This document shows, piece after piece, positions 1 through 9,052 of a stretch of DNA of 64,000 nucleotides. The notes below the pieces were generated by a model. It saw nothing but the letters and a program-made list of their open reading frames with translations, had not been told where the DNA came from and made no database searches. This DNA comes from JAILLW01 sp045640525. Lineage in GTDB: Bacteria > Bacillota > Clostridia > Lachnospirales > Lachnospiraceae. Where the stretch lies: the NCBI GenBank assembly GCA_045640525.1, contig JAZUFE010000029.1, positions 1 through 64,000 of the forward strand, written 5' to 3'. Within the stretch, counting starts at the first letter, position 1. Every line of letters begins with the position of its first letter. A program made the translations under genes and the position numbers.

Positions 1-7
1 AGGATAC

Positions 8-1387
8 ATGAGAAAACCAAAAGAAAACGATTTTACACGCATTACTCCCTACATTGAAGAGTTAGCTCAAAAAAGTCGGGAATGCAGTATTACCCCGGAT
101 GAATTATTTATTAAGTATGATGTCAAGCGAGGTTTACGTGACCTTAACGGTAAGGGTGTTGTAGCCGGACTGACAAATATTTCGGATGTCAGAGCCAAGC
201 AAATAATAAATGGTGAAGAAGTTCCCTGCCACGGTGAATTGTTTTATCGCGGATACAACGTTAAAGATTTGGTCAGAGGATTCTATTCCGAAGACAGATT
301 CGGGTTCGAAGAAGTATCTTATCTGCTGCTATTTAGTAAACTTCCAAATTCCGAAGAATTATCTCAATTTACGGAATTATTAAATTCATACAGAAGTCTT
401 CCGACCAGCTTTGTAAGAGATATTATTATGAAAGCCCCATCGAGGGATATGATGAATACTCTCGCAAGATCTGTTCTTACCCTATATTCTTATGATGATA
501 AAGCCGATGATGTTTCACTTCCGAACGTACTTCGACAATCATTACAATTAATCAGCTTATTTCCGCTTCTTAGTATATACGGGTATCAGGCATATAAACA
601 TTATCATGACGGCCAGAGTCTTTTCATTCATATTCCGGATAAGAAGCTTTCAACTGCTGAGAATATTCTTCATTTGTTAAGACCGGACAGCAAGTATACA
701 CCTCTTGAGGCAAAACTTTTGGATATAGCGCTTGTTCTTCATATGGAGCACGGCGGCGGAAATAATTCGTCCTTTACAACACATGTTGTGTCTTCTTCAC
801 TTACGGATACATATTCTGTTATTGCGGCGGCTATCGGTTCATTAAAAGGTCCCAGACATGGCGGTGCCAATATCAAAGTCGTTCAGATGTTTGAATGTAT
901 GAAGAAAGAATTGTCAGACTGGGAAGACGAAGAGGAAGTGAAAGAATACCTTCATAAACTTCTTAATAAAGAAGCTTTTGATAAAACCGGATTAATATAC
1001 GGTGTAGGACATGCCATTTATTCAAAATCGGATCCGCGTGCCGTAGTATTTAAGTCTTTCGTTGAAAAACTTGCCATTGAAAAGGGAATGGAGAAAGAAT
1101 ACAGACTTTATTCTCTGGTTGAAAAACTGGCACCGCAGGTTATTACAAATGAAAGAAAAATGTATAAAGGTGTTTCCGTAAATGTGGATTTTTACTCGGG
1201 ATTTGTATACAGTATGCTGGGCCTTCCGCTGGAGTTATATACTCCGATATTTGCTATTGCCCGAATAGTAGGCTGGAGCGCTCACAGAATGGAAGAACTT
1301 TCAAATAACGGTAAAATCATACGTCCTGCTTATAAACCGATCGGTGAGGATAAAGAATATATTGCTATGAACGACAGAAATGATTGA
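8..1387 (+). CDS. gltA: Citrate synthase (Si-type fold)
   Basis: Condenses oxaloacetate and acetyl-CoA to citrate in the cytosol. The three catalytic regions of the classical citrate synthase family are visible: the first histidine in EHGGGNN (His248), the second in GVGHAIYSKSDPRA (His335), and the aspartate in NVDFYSG (Asp394). Length (459 aa) is slightly above the usual bacterial 370-430 aa, with an extra N-terminal segment of about 50 residues, as is usual in clostridial members. The start is the ATG at 8; AGGA at positions 1-4 is only a partial view of its ribosome site because the window begins there. The downstream pckA promoter overlaps the stop codon. A 2-methylcitrate synthase activity cannot be excluded from sequence alone. 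Confidence 0.92.
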   Translation: MRKPKENDFTRITPYIEELAQKSRECSITPDELFIKYDVKRGLRDLNGKGVVAGLTNISDVRAKQIINGEEVPCHGELFYRGYNVKDLVRGFYSEDRFGFEEVSYLLLFSKLPNSEELSQFTELLNSYRSLPTSFVRDIIMKAPSRDMMNTLARSVLTLYSYDDKADDVSLPNVLRQSLQLISLFPLLSIYGYQAYKHYHDGQSLFIHIPDKKLSTAENILHLLRPDSKYTPLEAKLLDIALVLHMEHGGGNNSSFTTHVVSSSLTDTYSVIAAAIGSLKGPRHGGANIKVVQMFECMKKELSDWEDEEEVKEYLHKLLNKEAFDKTGLIYGVGHAIYSKSDPRAVVFKSFVEKLAIEKGMEKEYRLYSLVEKLAPQVITNERKMYKGVSVNVDFYSGFVYSMLGLPLELYTPIFAIARIVGWSAHRMEELSNNGKIIRPAYKPIGEDKEYIAMNDRND

Positions 1388-1412
1388 CATTTATTTTATG
1401 TTTTGTCATAAT
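1384..1412 (+). promoter_or_regulatory. pckA promoter (overlaps gltA stop codon)
   Basis: TTGACA at 1384-1389 and CATAAT at 1407-1412 are separated by 17 bp, a strong sigma-A-type match. An alternative -10, TAATAT at 1409-1414, would give a 19-bp spacer. The -35 box includes the TGA stop of the citrate synthase gene. Predicted transcription start is near 1419, giving a leader of about 100 nt before pckA. Confidence 0.7.
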
Positions 1413-1420
1413 ATATGCGG

Positions 1421-1491
1421 TGTTCTTTTGGAACACTAGTGAAAACTCATTCGGGTTTCACTTTTGTAAACAAATCCGAAAATTTTTTCGG
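1421..1491 (+). repeat. Cluster of inverted repeats in the pckA leader
   Basis: Four short dyads follow each other: TGTTC/GAACA at 1421-1435 with a 5-nt centre; AGTGAAA/TTTCACT at 1438-1462; TTTGT/ACAAA at 1463-1474; and CCGAAAA/TTTTCGG at 1476-1491 with a 2-nt centre. All lie downstream of the predicted transcription start and upstream of the ribosome site. They could be operators for DNA-binding regulators or RNA hairpins; neither can be settled from sequence. No known riboswitch was recognised. Confidence 0.5.
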
Positions 1492-1519
1492 TGAACAATA
1501 GAAAGAAAGAGGAAAGAAA

Positions 1520-3124
1520 ATGAGTAAAATCGATTTAACAAAGTACGGTATTACAGGTACAACCGAAATCGTCTACAATCCTTCATACGAAGTTCTTTAC
1601 GATGAAGAAACAAAGACAGATTTGACAGGTTATGAAGTAGGTCAGAAGACCGAACTTGACACCATCAATGTTATGACTGGTGTTTACACAGGTCGTTCAC
1701 CTAAAGATAAGTACATCGTTATGGATGCAAATTCGAAGGATACTGTATGGTGGACTTCTGATGAGTACAAGAACGATAACCATCGTATGAGCGAAGAAGT
1801 TCGGGCAAAAGTTAAGGAAATCGCTAAGAAGGAATTGTGCGACAAGACATTATTCGTTGTTGATGCATTGTGCGGTGCTAACAAAGATACCAGAATGGCT
1901 GTTAGATTCATCATGGAAGTTGCATGGCAGGCTCATTTCGTTAAGAATATGTTCATCGTTCCTACAGATGAAGAATTAGCTACTTTTGGACCTGATTTCA
2001 TTATCTACAACGCTTCTAAGGCTAAAGTTACCAACTTTGCAGAATTAGGTTTGAACTCTGAAACATGTGTAGCATTTAACACAACTTCTCGTGAGCAGGT
2101 TATCATTAATACATGGTACGGCGGTGAAATGAAGAAGGGTATGTTCTCTATGATGAACTATTACCTTCCTTTGAAGGGGATCGCTTCTATGCACTGCTCT
2201 GCAAATACAGATATGAACGGAGAAAACACAGCTGTATTCTTCGGTCTTTCAGGAACAGGTAAGACAACACTTTCTACAGATCCTAAGAGAAAACTTATCG
2301 GTGATGATGAACACGGTTGGGATGACAACGGTGTATTCAACTTCGAAGGTGGTTGCTATGCTAAGGTTATCGGTCTTGATAAGGAATCTGAGCCTGATAT
2401 TTATAACGCAATCAAGAGAAATGCTCTTTTAGAGAACGTTACTGTTGATGCAAACGGAAAGATTGATTTTGATGATAAGTCAGTTACCGAGAATACTCGT
2501 GTATCTTACCCCATCAATCACATTACAAATATTGTTAAGCCTATTTCAGCAGGCCCTGCTGCAAAGAATGTAATCTTCCTTTCAGCTGATGCATTTGGAG
2601 TACTTCCTCCGGTATCTATTCTTACTCCTGAACAGTGTAAGTACTACTTCCTTTCAGGTTTCACAGCAAAGCTTGCCGGTACAGAGCGTGGTATTACAGA
2701 ACCCACTCCTACATTCTCAGCTTGCTTCGGTCAGGCATTCTTAGAGTTACATCCTACAAAGTATGCTGAAGAACTCGTTAAGAAGATGGAAAAGTCAGGT
2801 GCTAAGGCTTACCTTGTTAACACAGGTTGGAACGGAACAGGAAAGAGAATCACAATTAAGGATACTCGTGGTATTATTGATGCTATCCTTTCAGGTGATA
2901 TCAACAAAGCTCCTACAAAGCAGATTCCTATGTTCAACTTCGAAGTTCCTACAGAACTTCCCGGTGTTGATTCTAAGATTCTTGATCCTCGTGACACATA
3001 TGCAAATGCTTCAGAGTGGGAAGAGAAGGCTAAGGATTTGGCTTCAAGATTCCAGAAGAACTTTGCTAAGTACGAAGGAAACGATGCAGGTAAGGCATTG
3101 GTTGCTGCCGGCCCTCAGTTATAA
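1520..3124 (+). CDS. pckA: Phosphoenolpyruvate carboxykinase (ATP)
   Basis: Interconverts oxaloacetate + ATP and PEP + CO2 + ADP; in fermentative anaerobes it often runs toward oxaloacetate to fix CO2 (family knowledge). The 534-aa length matches the ATP-dependent family. The kinase-1a P-loop GLSGTGKTTLS starts at residue 242, followed by the metal-binding GDDEHGW. The substrate-loop region YTGRSPKDKYIV sits near residue 57. The ATG at 1520 follows AGAGGAAA. By eye the codon choice (GGT, GCT, CCT, AAG) is more biased than in neighbouring genes, which suggests very high expression. It has its own promoter and ends in a strong terminator, so it is probably monocistronic. Confidence 0.97.
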   Translation: MSKIDLTKYGITGTTEIVYNPSYEVLYDEETKTDLTGYEVGQKTELDTINVMTGVYTGRSPKDKYIVMDANSKDTVWWTSDEYKNDNHRMSEEVRAKVKEIAKKELCDKTLFVVDALCGANKDTRMAVRFIMEVAWQAHFVKNMFIVPTDEELATFGPDFIIYNASKAKVTNFAELGLNSETCVAFNTTSREQVIINTWYGGEMKKGMFSMMNYYLPLKGIASMHCSANTDMNGENTAVFFGLSGTGKTTLSTDPKRKLIGDDEHGWDDNGVFNFEGGCYAKVIGLDKESEPDIYNAIKRNALLENVTVDANGKIDFDDKSVTENTRVSYPINHITNIVKPISAGPAAKNVIFLSADAFGVLPPVSILTPEQCKYYFLSGFTAKLAGTERGITEPTPTFSACFGQAFLELHPTKYAEELVKKMEKSGAKAYLVNTGWNGTGKRITIKDTRGIIDAILSGDINKAPTKQIPMFNFEVPTELPGVDSKILDPRDTYANASEWEEKAKDLASRFQKNFAKYEGNDAGKALVAAGPQL

Positions 3125-3138
3125 TTTAGTGTGATCAA

Positions 3139-3169
3139 GACCCTCACACCCTAGTGTGGGGGTCTTTTT
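3139..3169 (+). terminator. Rho-independent terminator of pckA
   Basis: GACCCTCACAC (3139-3149) pairs with GTGTGGGGGTC (3154-3164) through 11 bp with one G-U pair, a 4-nt loop, then a run of five T. Confidence 0.92.
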
Positions 3170-3181
3170 ATTGGAGAAGAA

Positions 3182-5248
3182 ATGAAAAAGATAAGCAAAA
3201 GAAAAAGCACACATTTTTCAAATATAGTTATGTCAATGATAGTCGGCGCCATTGCGCTGATATCCTGTCTGTTGATATTCTTTGTTAATTTACTTCAGGT
3301 TATGGGGGCATATAATAGCCTTCTTTCGAGTACAATTCGTTCGGAACAGCTTAATTACGAACTGAACGAAAGGCTTAATAATTATTTGTTCGGTAATGAA
3401 AAAGATGAATATATTTATGCGGATAAGAGAAATGTTATTCGCAATTCTTCAAATATAGAATTAATAGGACGCGACATAGAAGAAATCTGCCCGGGCATTT
3501 TTGAAGAGTCATCTGAAATCGTGACTATGAGAGATGTGGAAAACAGAGCATGCTTAGTTAAAACGTCGAATTTTGACAAAGGAATGATAGTGGCATATGT
3601 TCCGTTTGCATCTGTTGCATGGAAGGCTTTGCGAGGCGTGCTTGTTCCGATGATATTGCTCGTGTTCATAGAAATAGCGTTATCTTTGTATGTGAGTTTT
3701 GCAAGACTTCACAGAATCGGCCAAACCAAGAAGGAAGGATTTAAACTTTTCGGCAAATTGTTCTGGGATAAGAGACTTAGTTCTCATGTATTCGTAATAT
3801 CGGTATTCAGTATGATTATGCTTGCCATATCGGTCTTTTATATACAGCTGATTATTTCTTATTGCGATCAGAATATACAAGCCAAAAGTGATTTGGATTT
3901 GATTCAGGAGTACAGTATCTGCGAAGAAGATGTGAGTGACGAATATGTTGATCCTTTTGCTCAATTGGATTTTGGGGCTTCGGTGCTTATTCGAACGAGT
4001 ACTGCAGGCTCGAGGACAATGGATGTTTTGAAACCGGGAACTCAATCTTTTATTACGATTAACAATTCAATTCCCGAAGATGTATTGGCGGACGGCTTTT
4101 CGGGAATAAGAAGAATTAATGATTCATTGTGTTACGCCAATACGAGAGTTATTTCGGATTATGTGTATATAAGCGCGATTCCGATATCGGAACTTGGAAT
4201 AGGTATTTCCTTGACAATATGTATGATACTGCTGATGTCGTTATTTATGGTTCTGATAATTCTGACTTTGGCAACAACATACAGGGCAGGCCATGAAGAC
4301 GAGGTATATCTTGATAAAAATATAGTTATATCGGAAGAGATGATGGATGATAAACTTCGTAAGGTGATTAAGAGATTTGCCATTGTTGAGGGTATATCGT
4401 TACTTGCTATTTTATTGGCAGACTCATTTTGGTCCAACCCGTCGTTGATTTCCTTTTTGCTTAGCAATTACTGGAAGAAGGGTTTCAACCTTTTCTCGGT
4501 AACCATGATTTTGATAATTGTGGTATCGGCATATATTATTACCTTTATTTTTATCAAACTGATAAGCATTCTCGGTCGGAATATGGGTCCAAGGGGCGTA
4601 ACAATAAGCAAGCTTCTTTGCAGCTTGATTAAGTTTATAGTTTTCCTGGTTGTACTTATTATATCTTTGCTTCAGATGGGAATTAATGTCGGCGCCTTGC
4701 TGGCAGGTGCGGGAATAGCAAGTGCGGCAGTTTCATTTTGCGCTCAAAGTACCGTGAGTGACCTGTTAAGCGGCTTCTTTATTGTTTTTGAAGGCAGCTT
4801 CAAGATTGGCGACTGGATTATGGTTGATGACTGGAGAGGACAGGTTATTGAAATCGGAATGAGAACAACCAAAATCAATTATGCGGGAATCACCAAGGTC
4901 GTTAATAATTCCAAGATGACCAATGTGCAGATATTGGATGCTAGTAATTCGGGTGCGGTGTGCTATGTTGACGTTGCATATAAAGAAGATTTGCGCGAAG
5001 TAATTAAACTTATAGAGAATAATGCCAAGATTATTGCATCTAAGACCCAAAAGATACAAACAGGTCCGTTTGTGTTGGGCGTGACAGGTCTTGAGGACAG
5101 CAGCTGTAGAATTAAAGTTTGGGCTACCTGTGAAGCCGATTATGCAGGGATGGTTGAAAGAGGATTACGCCTCGCCATTAAAGAATTGTTCGATGATAAT
5201 AATATCGAGATTCCGTTCCCTCAAGTTTCGGTACACATGGAAGAGTAG
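3182..5248 (+). CDS. MscS-family mechanosensitive channel with extracytoplasmic domain
   Basis: Predicted inner-membrane ion channel opened by membrane tension. The pore helix and beta domain of MscS are clear in the C-terminal third: a glycine/alanine-rich helix with LLAGAGIASAAVSF, then DLLSGFFIVFEGSFKIGDWI and the TKINYAG region. The N-terminal half (688 aa total versus about 280 for minimal MscS) has a first membrane segment near residues 15-37, a roughly 115-residue outside loop, a second segment near 153-175, a further outside loop of about 130 residues, and several more membrane segments before the pore. This layout suggests a channel with an added sensing region. GGAGAAGA precedes the ATG. 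It sits between the pckA terminator and the 6S RNA promoter, so it appears to stand alone; no convincing promoter of its own was seen. Confidence 0.85.
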   Translation: MKKISKRKSTHFSNIVMSMIVGAIALISCLLIFFVNLLQVMGAYNSLLSSTIRSEQLNYELNERLNNYLFGNEKDEYIYADKRNVIRNSSNIELIGRDIEEICPGIFEESSEIVTMRDVENRACLVKTSNFDKGMIVAYVPFASVAWKALRGVLVPMILLVFIEIALSLYVSFARLHRIGQTKKEGFKLFGKLFWDKRLSSHVFVISVFSMIMLAISVFYIQLIISYCDQNIQAKSDLDLIQEYSICEEDVSDEYVDPFAQLDFGASVLIRTSTAGSRTMDVLKPGTQSFITINNSIPEDVLADGFSGIRRINDSLCYANTRVISDYVYISAIPISELGIGISLTICMILLMSLFMVLIILTLATTYRAGHEDEVYLDKNIVISEEMMDDKLRKVIKRFAIVEGISLLAILLADSFWSNPSLISFLLSNYWKKGFNLFSVTMILIIVVSAYIITFIFIKLISILGRNMGPRGVTISKLLCSLIKFIVFLVVLIISLLQMGINVGALLAGAGIASAAVSFCAQSTVSDLLSGFFIVFEGSFKIGDWIMVDDWRGQVIEIGMRTTKINYAGITKVVNNSKMTNVQILDASNSGAVCYVDVAYKEDLREVIKLIENNAKIIASKTQKIQTGPFVLGVTGLEDSSCRIKVWATCEADYAGMVERGLRLAIKELFDDNNIEIPFPQVSVHMEE

Positions 5249-5252
5249 AGTA

Positions 5253-5281
5253 TTTACACGGCGGAAGAAATTTGTTATAAT
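5253..5281 (+). promoter_or_regulatory. Promoter of the 6S RNA
   Basis: TTTACA at 5253-5258 and a perfect TATAAT at 5276-5281 lie 17 bp apart. The -35 box begins only 4 nt after the channel gene stop codon. Predicted transcription start is near 5288. Confidence 0.8.
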
Positions 5282-5287
5282 AAATTC

Positions 5288-5502
5288 AACCGAAACGTGT
5301 TGGTTCTTGTTATTTTTGAACCTACATTTACTTTAAACGGGACTCCTATATTGATACACAACTGTCAGGCCTCCTGCCGAAAGGCTATATGCAGTGGAAG
5401 ACAAAAGTGTATTTGCGGTAACCCACCTAGCGTTGCTAGGAGTCAAAAGGCAAGACTGCATGTTTTGGGGTTAATGAAAAGCGGCTTTAGGCCGCTTTTT
5501 CA
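5288..5502 (+). ncRNA. ssrS: 6S RNA (RNA polymerase regulator)
   Basis: 6S RNA folds like an open promoter and holds housekeeping RNA polymerase in stationary phase. This 215-nt stretch is bounded by a near-consensus promoter and a strong terminator and carries no supported gene. It contains the block TTGAACCTACATTTACTTT and the segment GGGACTCCTATATTGATAC, followed by CAGGCCTCCTGCCG; these resemble clostridial 6S RNAs as I remember them. SRP RNA and tmRNA were considered: the conserved SRP tetraloop hairpin and the tmRNA tRNA-like end are absent. Ends are estimated from the promoter and terminator. A covariance-model search would decide. Confidence 0.7.
5477..5502 (+). terminator. Terminator of the 6S RNA
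   Basis: GCGGC (5481-5485) pairs with GCCGC (5491-5495) around a 5-nt loop, extended by AAAA/TTTT and followed by a T run. Confidence 0.88.
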
Positions 5503-5537
5503 TTTTGCAAAAAAAGCAAAGAAAAAGGGAAAATGTA

Positions 5538-5566
5538 TTGACAATGATTTGACAATAACTGAAAAT
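5538..5566 (+). promoter_or_regulatory. Possible pheS operon promoter
   Basis: TTGACA occurs twice, at 5538-5543 and 5549-5554, between the 6S terminator and pheS. The first has a weak -10 candidate, GAAAAT at 5561-5566, at 17 bp. The second has no good -10 partner. No T-box leader is present; the gap is only about 110 nt. Confidence 0.35.
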
Positions 5567-5616
5567 AAATAAGTTAGGGTGTTTTAGATTACGTTTTAGA
5601 ATGGAGATAAATTTTA

Positions 5617-6681
5617 ATGAAAGAGAAAATCGAAGCTTTAAGAGAAAAGTTCCAAAAGCAGTTGGTTGATGTTAAGGACCCTGCACATCTTGAGGAATTA
5701 CGTCTTTCATTTATGTCAAAAAAAGGCGCAATTCAGGATTTGATGAAAGAACTCGGCCAGATACCCAATGAACAGAAGAAGGAAGCCGGCCAGTTAATAA
5801 ATTCGTTCAAGCAGGAAGTTTTGACCAAGTTCGACGAGAAGAAAAAAGAACTTGATGAAATAGCTGAAAAACTTTTGATTGAGTCAACGGAAAGCTATGA
5901 CGAATCAATGCCGACTTCATGTCCCACAGGTTCGTATCATCCGATAACACTTATTCAAAGAGAACTTGAAGATATTTTTGAATCAATGGGATTTGATGTT
6001 GAAGACTATAACGAAATAGTTGATGATTATCATTGCTTTGAAGCTTTGAATATACCAAAATTCCACCCGGCAAGAGATATGCAGGATACATATTACCTTT
6101 CATCGCCGAATCAGTTGCTTAAGTCTCATACATCTGCGGCGCAGAATCATATCATGAAAAAATACGGTCCGAAGCTTAAAGAAAACGGCCGCCCGATAAG
6201 AGCCGTGTTCCCGGGAAGATGTTTTAGAAATGAAGCAATCGACGCATGCCATGAAAATACATTCTTCCAAATGGAAGGAGTAATGATAGATAAAGATATA
6301 TCTATTTCAAATCTTATATACTTTATGAAGACAATGTTGTCGGAAGTTTTTGAAAAGGATGTTACCGTAAGACTGCGTCCCGGATTTTTCCCGTTCGTTG
6401 AACCCGGATTCGAGCTTGATATTAAGTGCCTTATATGCGGTGGAGACGGATGCCCTTCTTGTAAGAATTCAGGATGGCTTGAATTGTGTCCTTGCGGTAT
6501 GATTCATCCTAATGTATTGTTGCACGGCGGTATTAATACGGAAGAAGATCCGTTTAAATATACGGGATTTGCGTTCGGACTCGGACTTACAAGATTAGCA
6601 ATGATGAAGTACGGTGTTAAAGATATTCGTGTATTTAATGAGGGCGATATTAATGCTCTTAGTCAGTTTACGAGTAAGTAG
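5617..6681 (+). CDS. pheS: Phenylalanyl-tRNA synthetase, alpha subunit
   Basis: Catalytic subunit of the (alpha-beta)2 enzyme that charges tRNA-Phe. The N-terminal coiled-coil arm covers roughly residues 1-90. The class II catalytic core follows: the motif 2 region PIRAVFPGRCFRNEAIDACH and the motif 3 region GFAFGLGLTRLAMMKYGV near the C-terminus. A cysteine-rich insert (CLICGGDGCPSCKNSG) is a normal PheS feature. The ATG at 5617 follows TGGAGATA; 354 aa is slightly above the usual 340. pheT begins 12 nt downstream with AGGAGG overlapping the pheS stop, so the two subunits are co-translated. Confidence 0.97.
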   Translation: MKEKIEALREKFQKQLVDVKDPAHLEELRLSFMSKKGAIQDLMKELGQIPNEQKKEAGQLINSFKQEVLTKFDEKKKELDEIAEKLLIESTESYDESMPTSCPTGSYHPITLIQRELEDIFESMGFDVEDYNEIVDDYHCFEALNIPKFHPARDMQDTYYLSSPNQLLKSHTSAAQNHIMKKYGPKLKENGRPIRAVFPGRCFRNEAIDACHENTFFQMEGVMIDKDISISNLIYFMKTMLSEVFEKDVTVRLRPGFFPFVEPGFELDIKCLICGGDGCPSCKNSGWLELCPCGMIHPNVLLHGGINTEEDPFKYTGFAFGLGLTRLAMMKYGVKDIRVFNEGDINALSQFTSK

Positions 6682-6693
6682 GAGGATGAAATA

Positions 6694-9051
6694 ATGTTAG
6701 TTTCAATGAATTGGATCAAGGATTTTGTTAACCTTGACGGAGAAGATTTAGAAAAATTGATTAAGCGTTTCACCCTTTCTACGGCAGAAGTCGAGGATAT
6801 ATTCTACAAGGGACGTGACGTTTCCAATGTTGTTGTCGGTGAAATAATAAGTTGTGAAAATCATCCCGATTCGGATCACCTTCATGTTCTTAAGGTTGAT
6901 GGCGGTGATGCGATTTATGATGTTGTCTGCGGTGCCCCCAATGCAAGAGTCGGAATTAAGACGGCTTTTGCCAAGGTAGGCGGACAGGTAGGAGATATTA
7001 AAATCAAGCCTGCCAAATTGCGCGGAGTTGAATCAAACGGAATGTGCTGCTCCGAAAAAGAGCTTGGAATTTCCGATAATCACGAAGGCATAATGGAACT
7101 TGATTTATCTTTGAAGAACGGTACCGATATCAAAGAGATATACCCCATTGATGACGTTGTGTTCGAAGTTGATAACAAGTCTTTGACCAACAGACCCGAT
7201 TTGTGGGGGCATTACGGAATGGCCAGAGAGTTTGCAGCATTGACAGGTCAGAAAATCAAGGATTTGGAAGTGATGGAGAATCCTTATACAGGCGACAAGA
7301 CTGTTGATGTTGAGATTAAGAATTCTGAACTTTGCTACAGATACACATCTGTAAGAGTCGAAAATATTACCAAGACACAGAGCCTGAATCAGATGAAAAT
7401 CCGTTTGTACTATTGCGGAACGCGAGCAATAAATCTGTTGGCAGATTTAACGAACTATCTGATGCTTGAACTTGGTCAGCCTATGCATGCATTTGACGGA
7501 ACCAAGGTCGATAAGATTGTGGTTGATACTCCTAAAAATGAATGCAAATTTACAACACTTGACGGAATAGAAAGAGATATTACAACGGATACATTGTTAA
7601 TTCATAACAATGATGTTCCGGTAGCAATTGCCGGTATTATGGGCGGTTTGGATTCCGAGATTAAGGATGATACCAATTCTTTGGTTCTTGAATCTGCCAA
7701 TTTTGATGGAGTGAGCGTAAGAAAGAGTGCTTCAAGAATGGCTCTTAGAACAGACGCTTCGGCCAGATACGAAAAGACTCTTGATCCCGAGATGACCATA
7801 ATAGCCGTTAAGAGATTCCTGAAACTTCTGTTTGACGTTGATCCCAATGCAAAAGTTGTTTCAAAAATAACGGATTTATATCCTAAAAAATATCCGGAAA
7901 TCACGGTAGACTTTGATAAGAACTTTATAGACAGATATACGGGAATCGATATATCGACAGACAGAATCAAGGATACTTTGGAAGCGTTGGGCTTTGAAAC
8001 AACCCAAAACGGTGATAGCTTCGTGTGCAAGGTCCCGTCATGGAGAGCAACAAAAGACGTATCGATGAAAGCAGATATCGTAGAGGAAATTACAAGAATT
8101 TACGGTTATGACAATTTCGAAATCAAAACGACATTGTCACCGCTTCTTCCGGCTAAGACATCCAAACTTCGTATAGAAGAAAATTTCGTTAAAGACCTGT
8201 TGGTTAAGACATATGCGATGAATGAAGTACATTCGCGAATCTGGCAGGACGAAGACGAATTGAAGGATTTGGACCTTGGCGTAGAAGATAATGTTAAACT
8301 TCTCGGATTCGCCGAAAACCAGGGCGTAATGAGAAATACCATGATGCAGACACTTCTTCCTTTCGTAAACAAGAATAAGAACGTAAGACCGGCATTCGGA
8401 ATTTTTGAAATAGGAAGAGTTGTTCTTGGTACCAAAGAGGATGAAACCGCAGATGAAAGAAGACATCTTGGAATAGTTCTTTATTCAAAGACAGAAACCG
8501 AGAAGAATCTTTATCTGAAAGGTGTTCAGATAGTCAATACAATAGTGGATGAATTGAAACATAAGAAAACCACTTATGAAAAGACACAGATGACGCATGC
8601 TTTCATGCATCCTAAGAATACATCCAAGATTTTGGTCAAAGGTGAACAAATCGGTATCATAAATACAATGTATCCGAAGAACCTCCAAAAGATAGCCAAG
8701 AATGCATTTGTAGTTATGATTGAAATCGATATGGATGCACTTTTGAATATAGATCAAAAGGCATTGGAATTCACCGAACCTTCCAAGTTTCCGGGAATAG
8801 ATTATGATTTATCATTGGTAATACCGGAAGGACAAAGATTCGAGACAATCGAAAGATGTTGGAAGAAGGGGCGCAATAATTTGAAGGATGTATCCGTTAT
8901 TGACGTATATGATAACGGTAAAGTTAAATCGGTTACGGTAAGATTCCACTTTGAGAATCCCGAACGTACACTTACATCGGAAGAAGTTCAGAGTGTAATT
9001 GATAAGACGCTTGAGAATTTAAAGAACATTAACATTGAATTGAAGGTGTAA
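6694..9051 (+). CDS. pheT: Phenylalanyl-tRNA synthetase, beta subunit
   Basis: Structural and editing subunit of phenylalanyl-tRNA synthetase. Domains in order: an EMAP-II-like tRNA-binding domain at about residues 40-150 (includes NHPDSDHLHVLKVD), the B3/B4 editing region around 200-390 (GQPMHAFDGTKV, IAGIMGG), B5 around 400-470, the class II-like core, and a C-terminal FDX-ACB anticodon-binding domain from about 690 (FPGIDYDLSLVIPEG). The length of 785 aa is typical. AGGAGG sits 8 nt before the ATG. The M18 aminopeptidase gene starts 1 nt after its stop codon. Confidence 0.97.
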   Translation: MLVSMNWIKDFVNLDGEDLEKLIKRFTLSTAEVEDIFYKGRDVSNVVVGEIISCENHPDSDHLHVLKVDGGDAIYDVVCGAPNARVGIKTAFAKVGGQVGDIKIKPAKLRGVESNGMCCSEKELGISDNHEGIMELDLSLKNGTDIKEIYPIDDVVFEVDNKSLTNRPDLWGHYGMAREFAALTGQKIKDLEVMENPYTGDKTVDVEIKNSELCYRYTSVRVENITKTQSLNQMKIRLYYCGTRAINLLADLTNYLMLELGQPMHAFDGTKVDKIVVDTPKNECKFTTLDGIERDITTDTLLIHNNDVPVAIAGIMGGLDSEIKDDTNSLVLESANFDGVSVRKSASRMALRTDASARYEKTLDPEMTIIAVKRFLKLLFDVDPNAKVVSKITDLYPKKYPEITVDFDKNFIDRYTGIDISTDRIKDTLEALGFETTQNGDSFVCKVPSWRATKDVSMKADIVEEITRIYGYDNFEIKTTLSPLLPAKTSKLRIEENFVKDLLVKTYAMNEVHSRIWQDEDELKDLDLGVEDNVKLLGFAENQGVMRNTMMQTLLPFVNKNKNVRPAFGIFEIGRVVLGTKEDETADERRHLGIVLYSKTETEKNLYLKGVQIVNTIVDELKHKKTTYEKTQMTHAFMHPKNTSKILVKGEQIGIINTMYPKNLQKIAKNAFVVMIEIDMDALLNIDQKALEFTEPSKFPGIDYDLSLVIPEGQRFETIERCWKKGRNNLKDVSVIDVYDNGKVKSVTVRFHFENPERTLTSEEVQSVIDKTLENLKNINIELKV

Positions 9052-9052
9052 T

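Noticed and set aside
2763..3134. A 123-codon frame inside pckA (+ strand, other frame)
   Set aside because: A shadow of the pckA coding sequence, with no ribosome site and unlikely composition.
5288..5502. SRP RNA or tmRNA as identity of the non-coding RNA
   Set aside because: The conserved SRP apical hairpin (GGAAG loop context) and a tRNA-like 3' end with a tag-coding region are not present.
5297..5572. A 91-codon open frame between the channel gene and pheS
   Set aside because: It lies inside the probable 6S RNA, runs through its terminator hairpin, has no ribosome site and no plausible protein features.
5503..5616. T-box leader for pheS
   Set aside because: The gap is too short and lacks the T-box sequence and an antiterminator; the same applies before leuS and tyrS.
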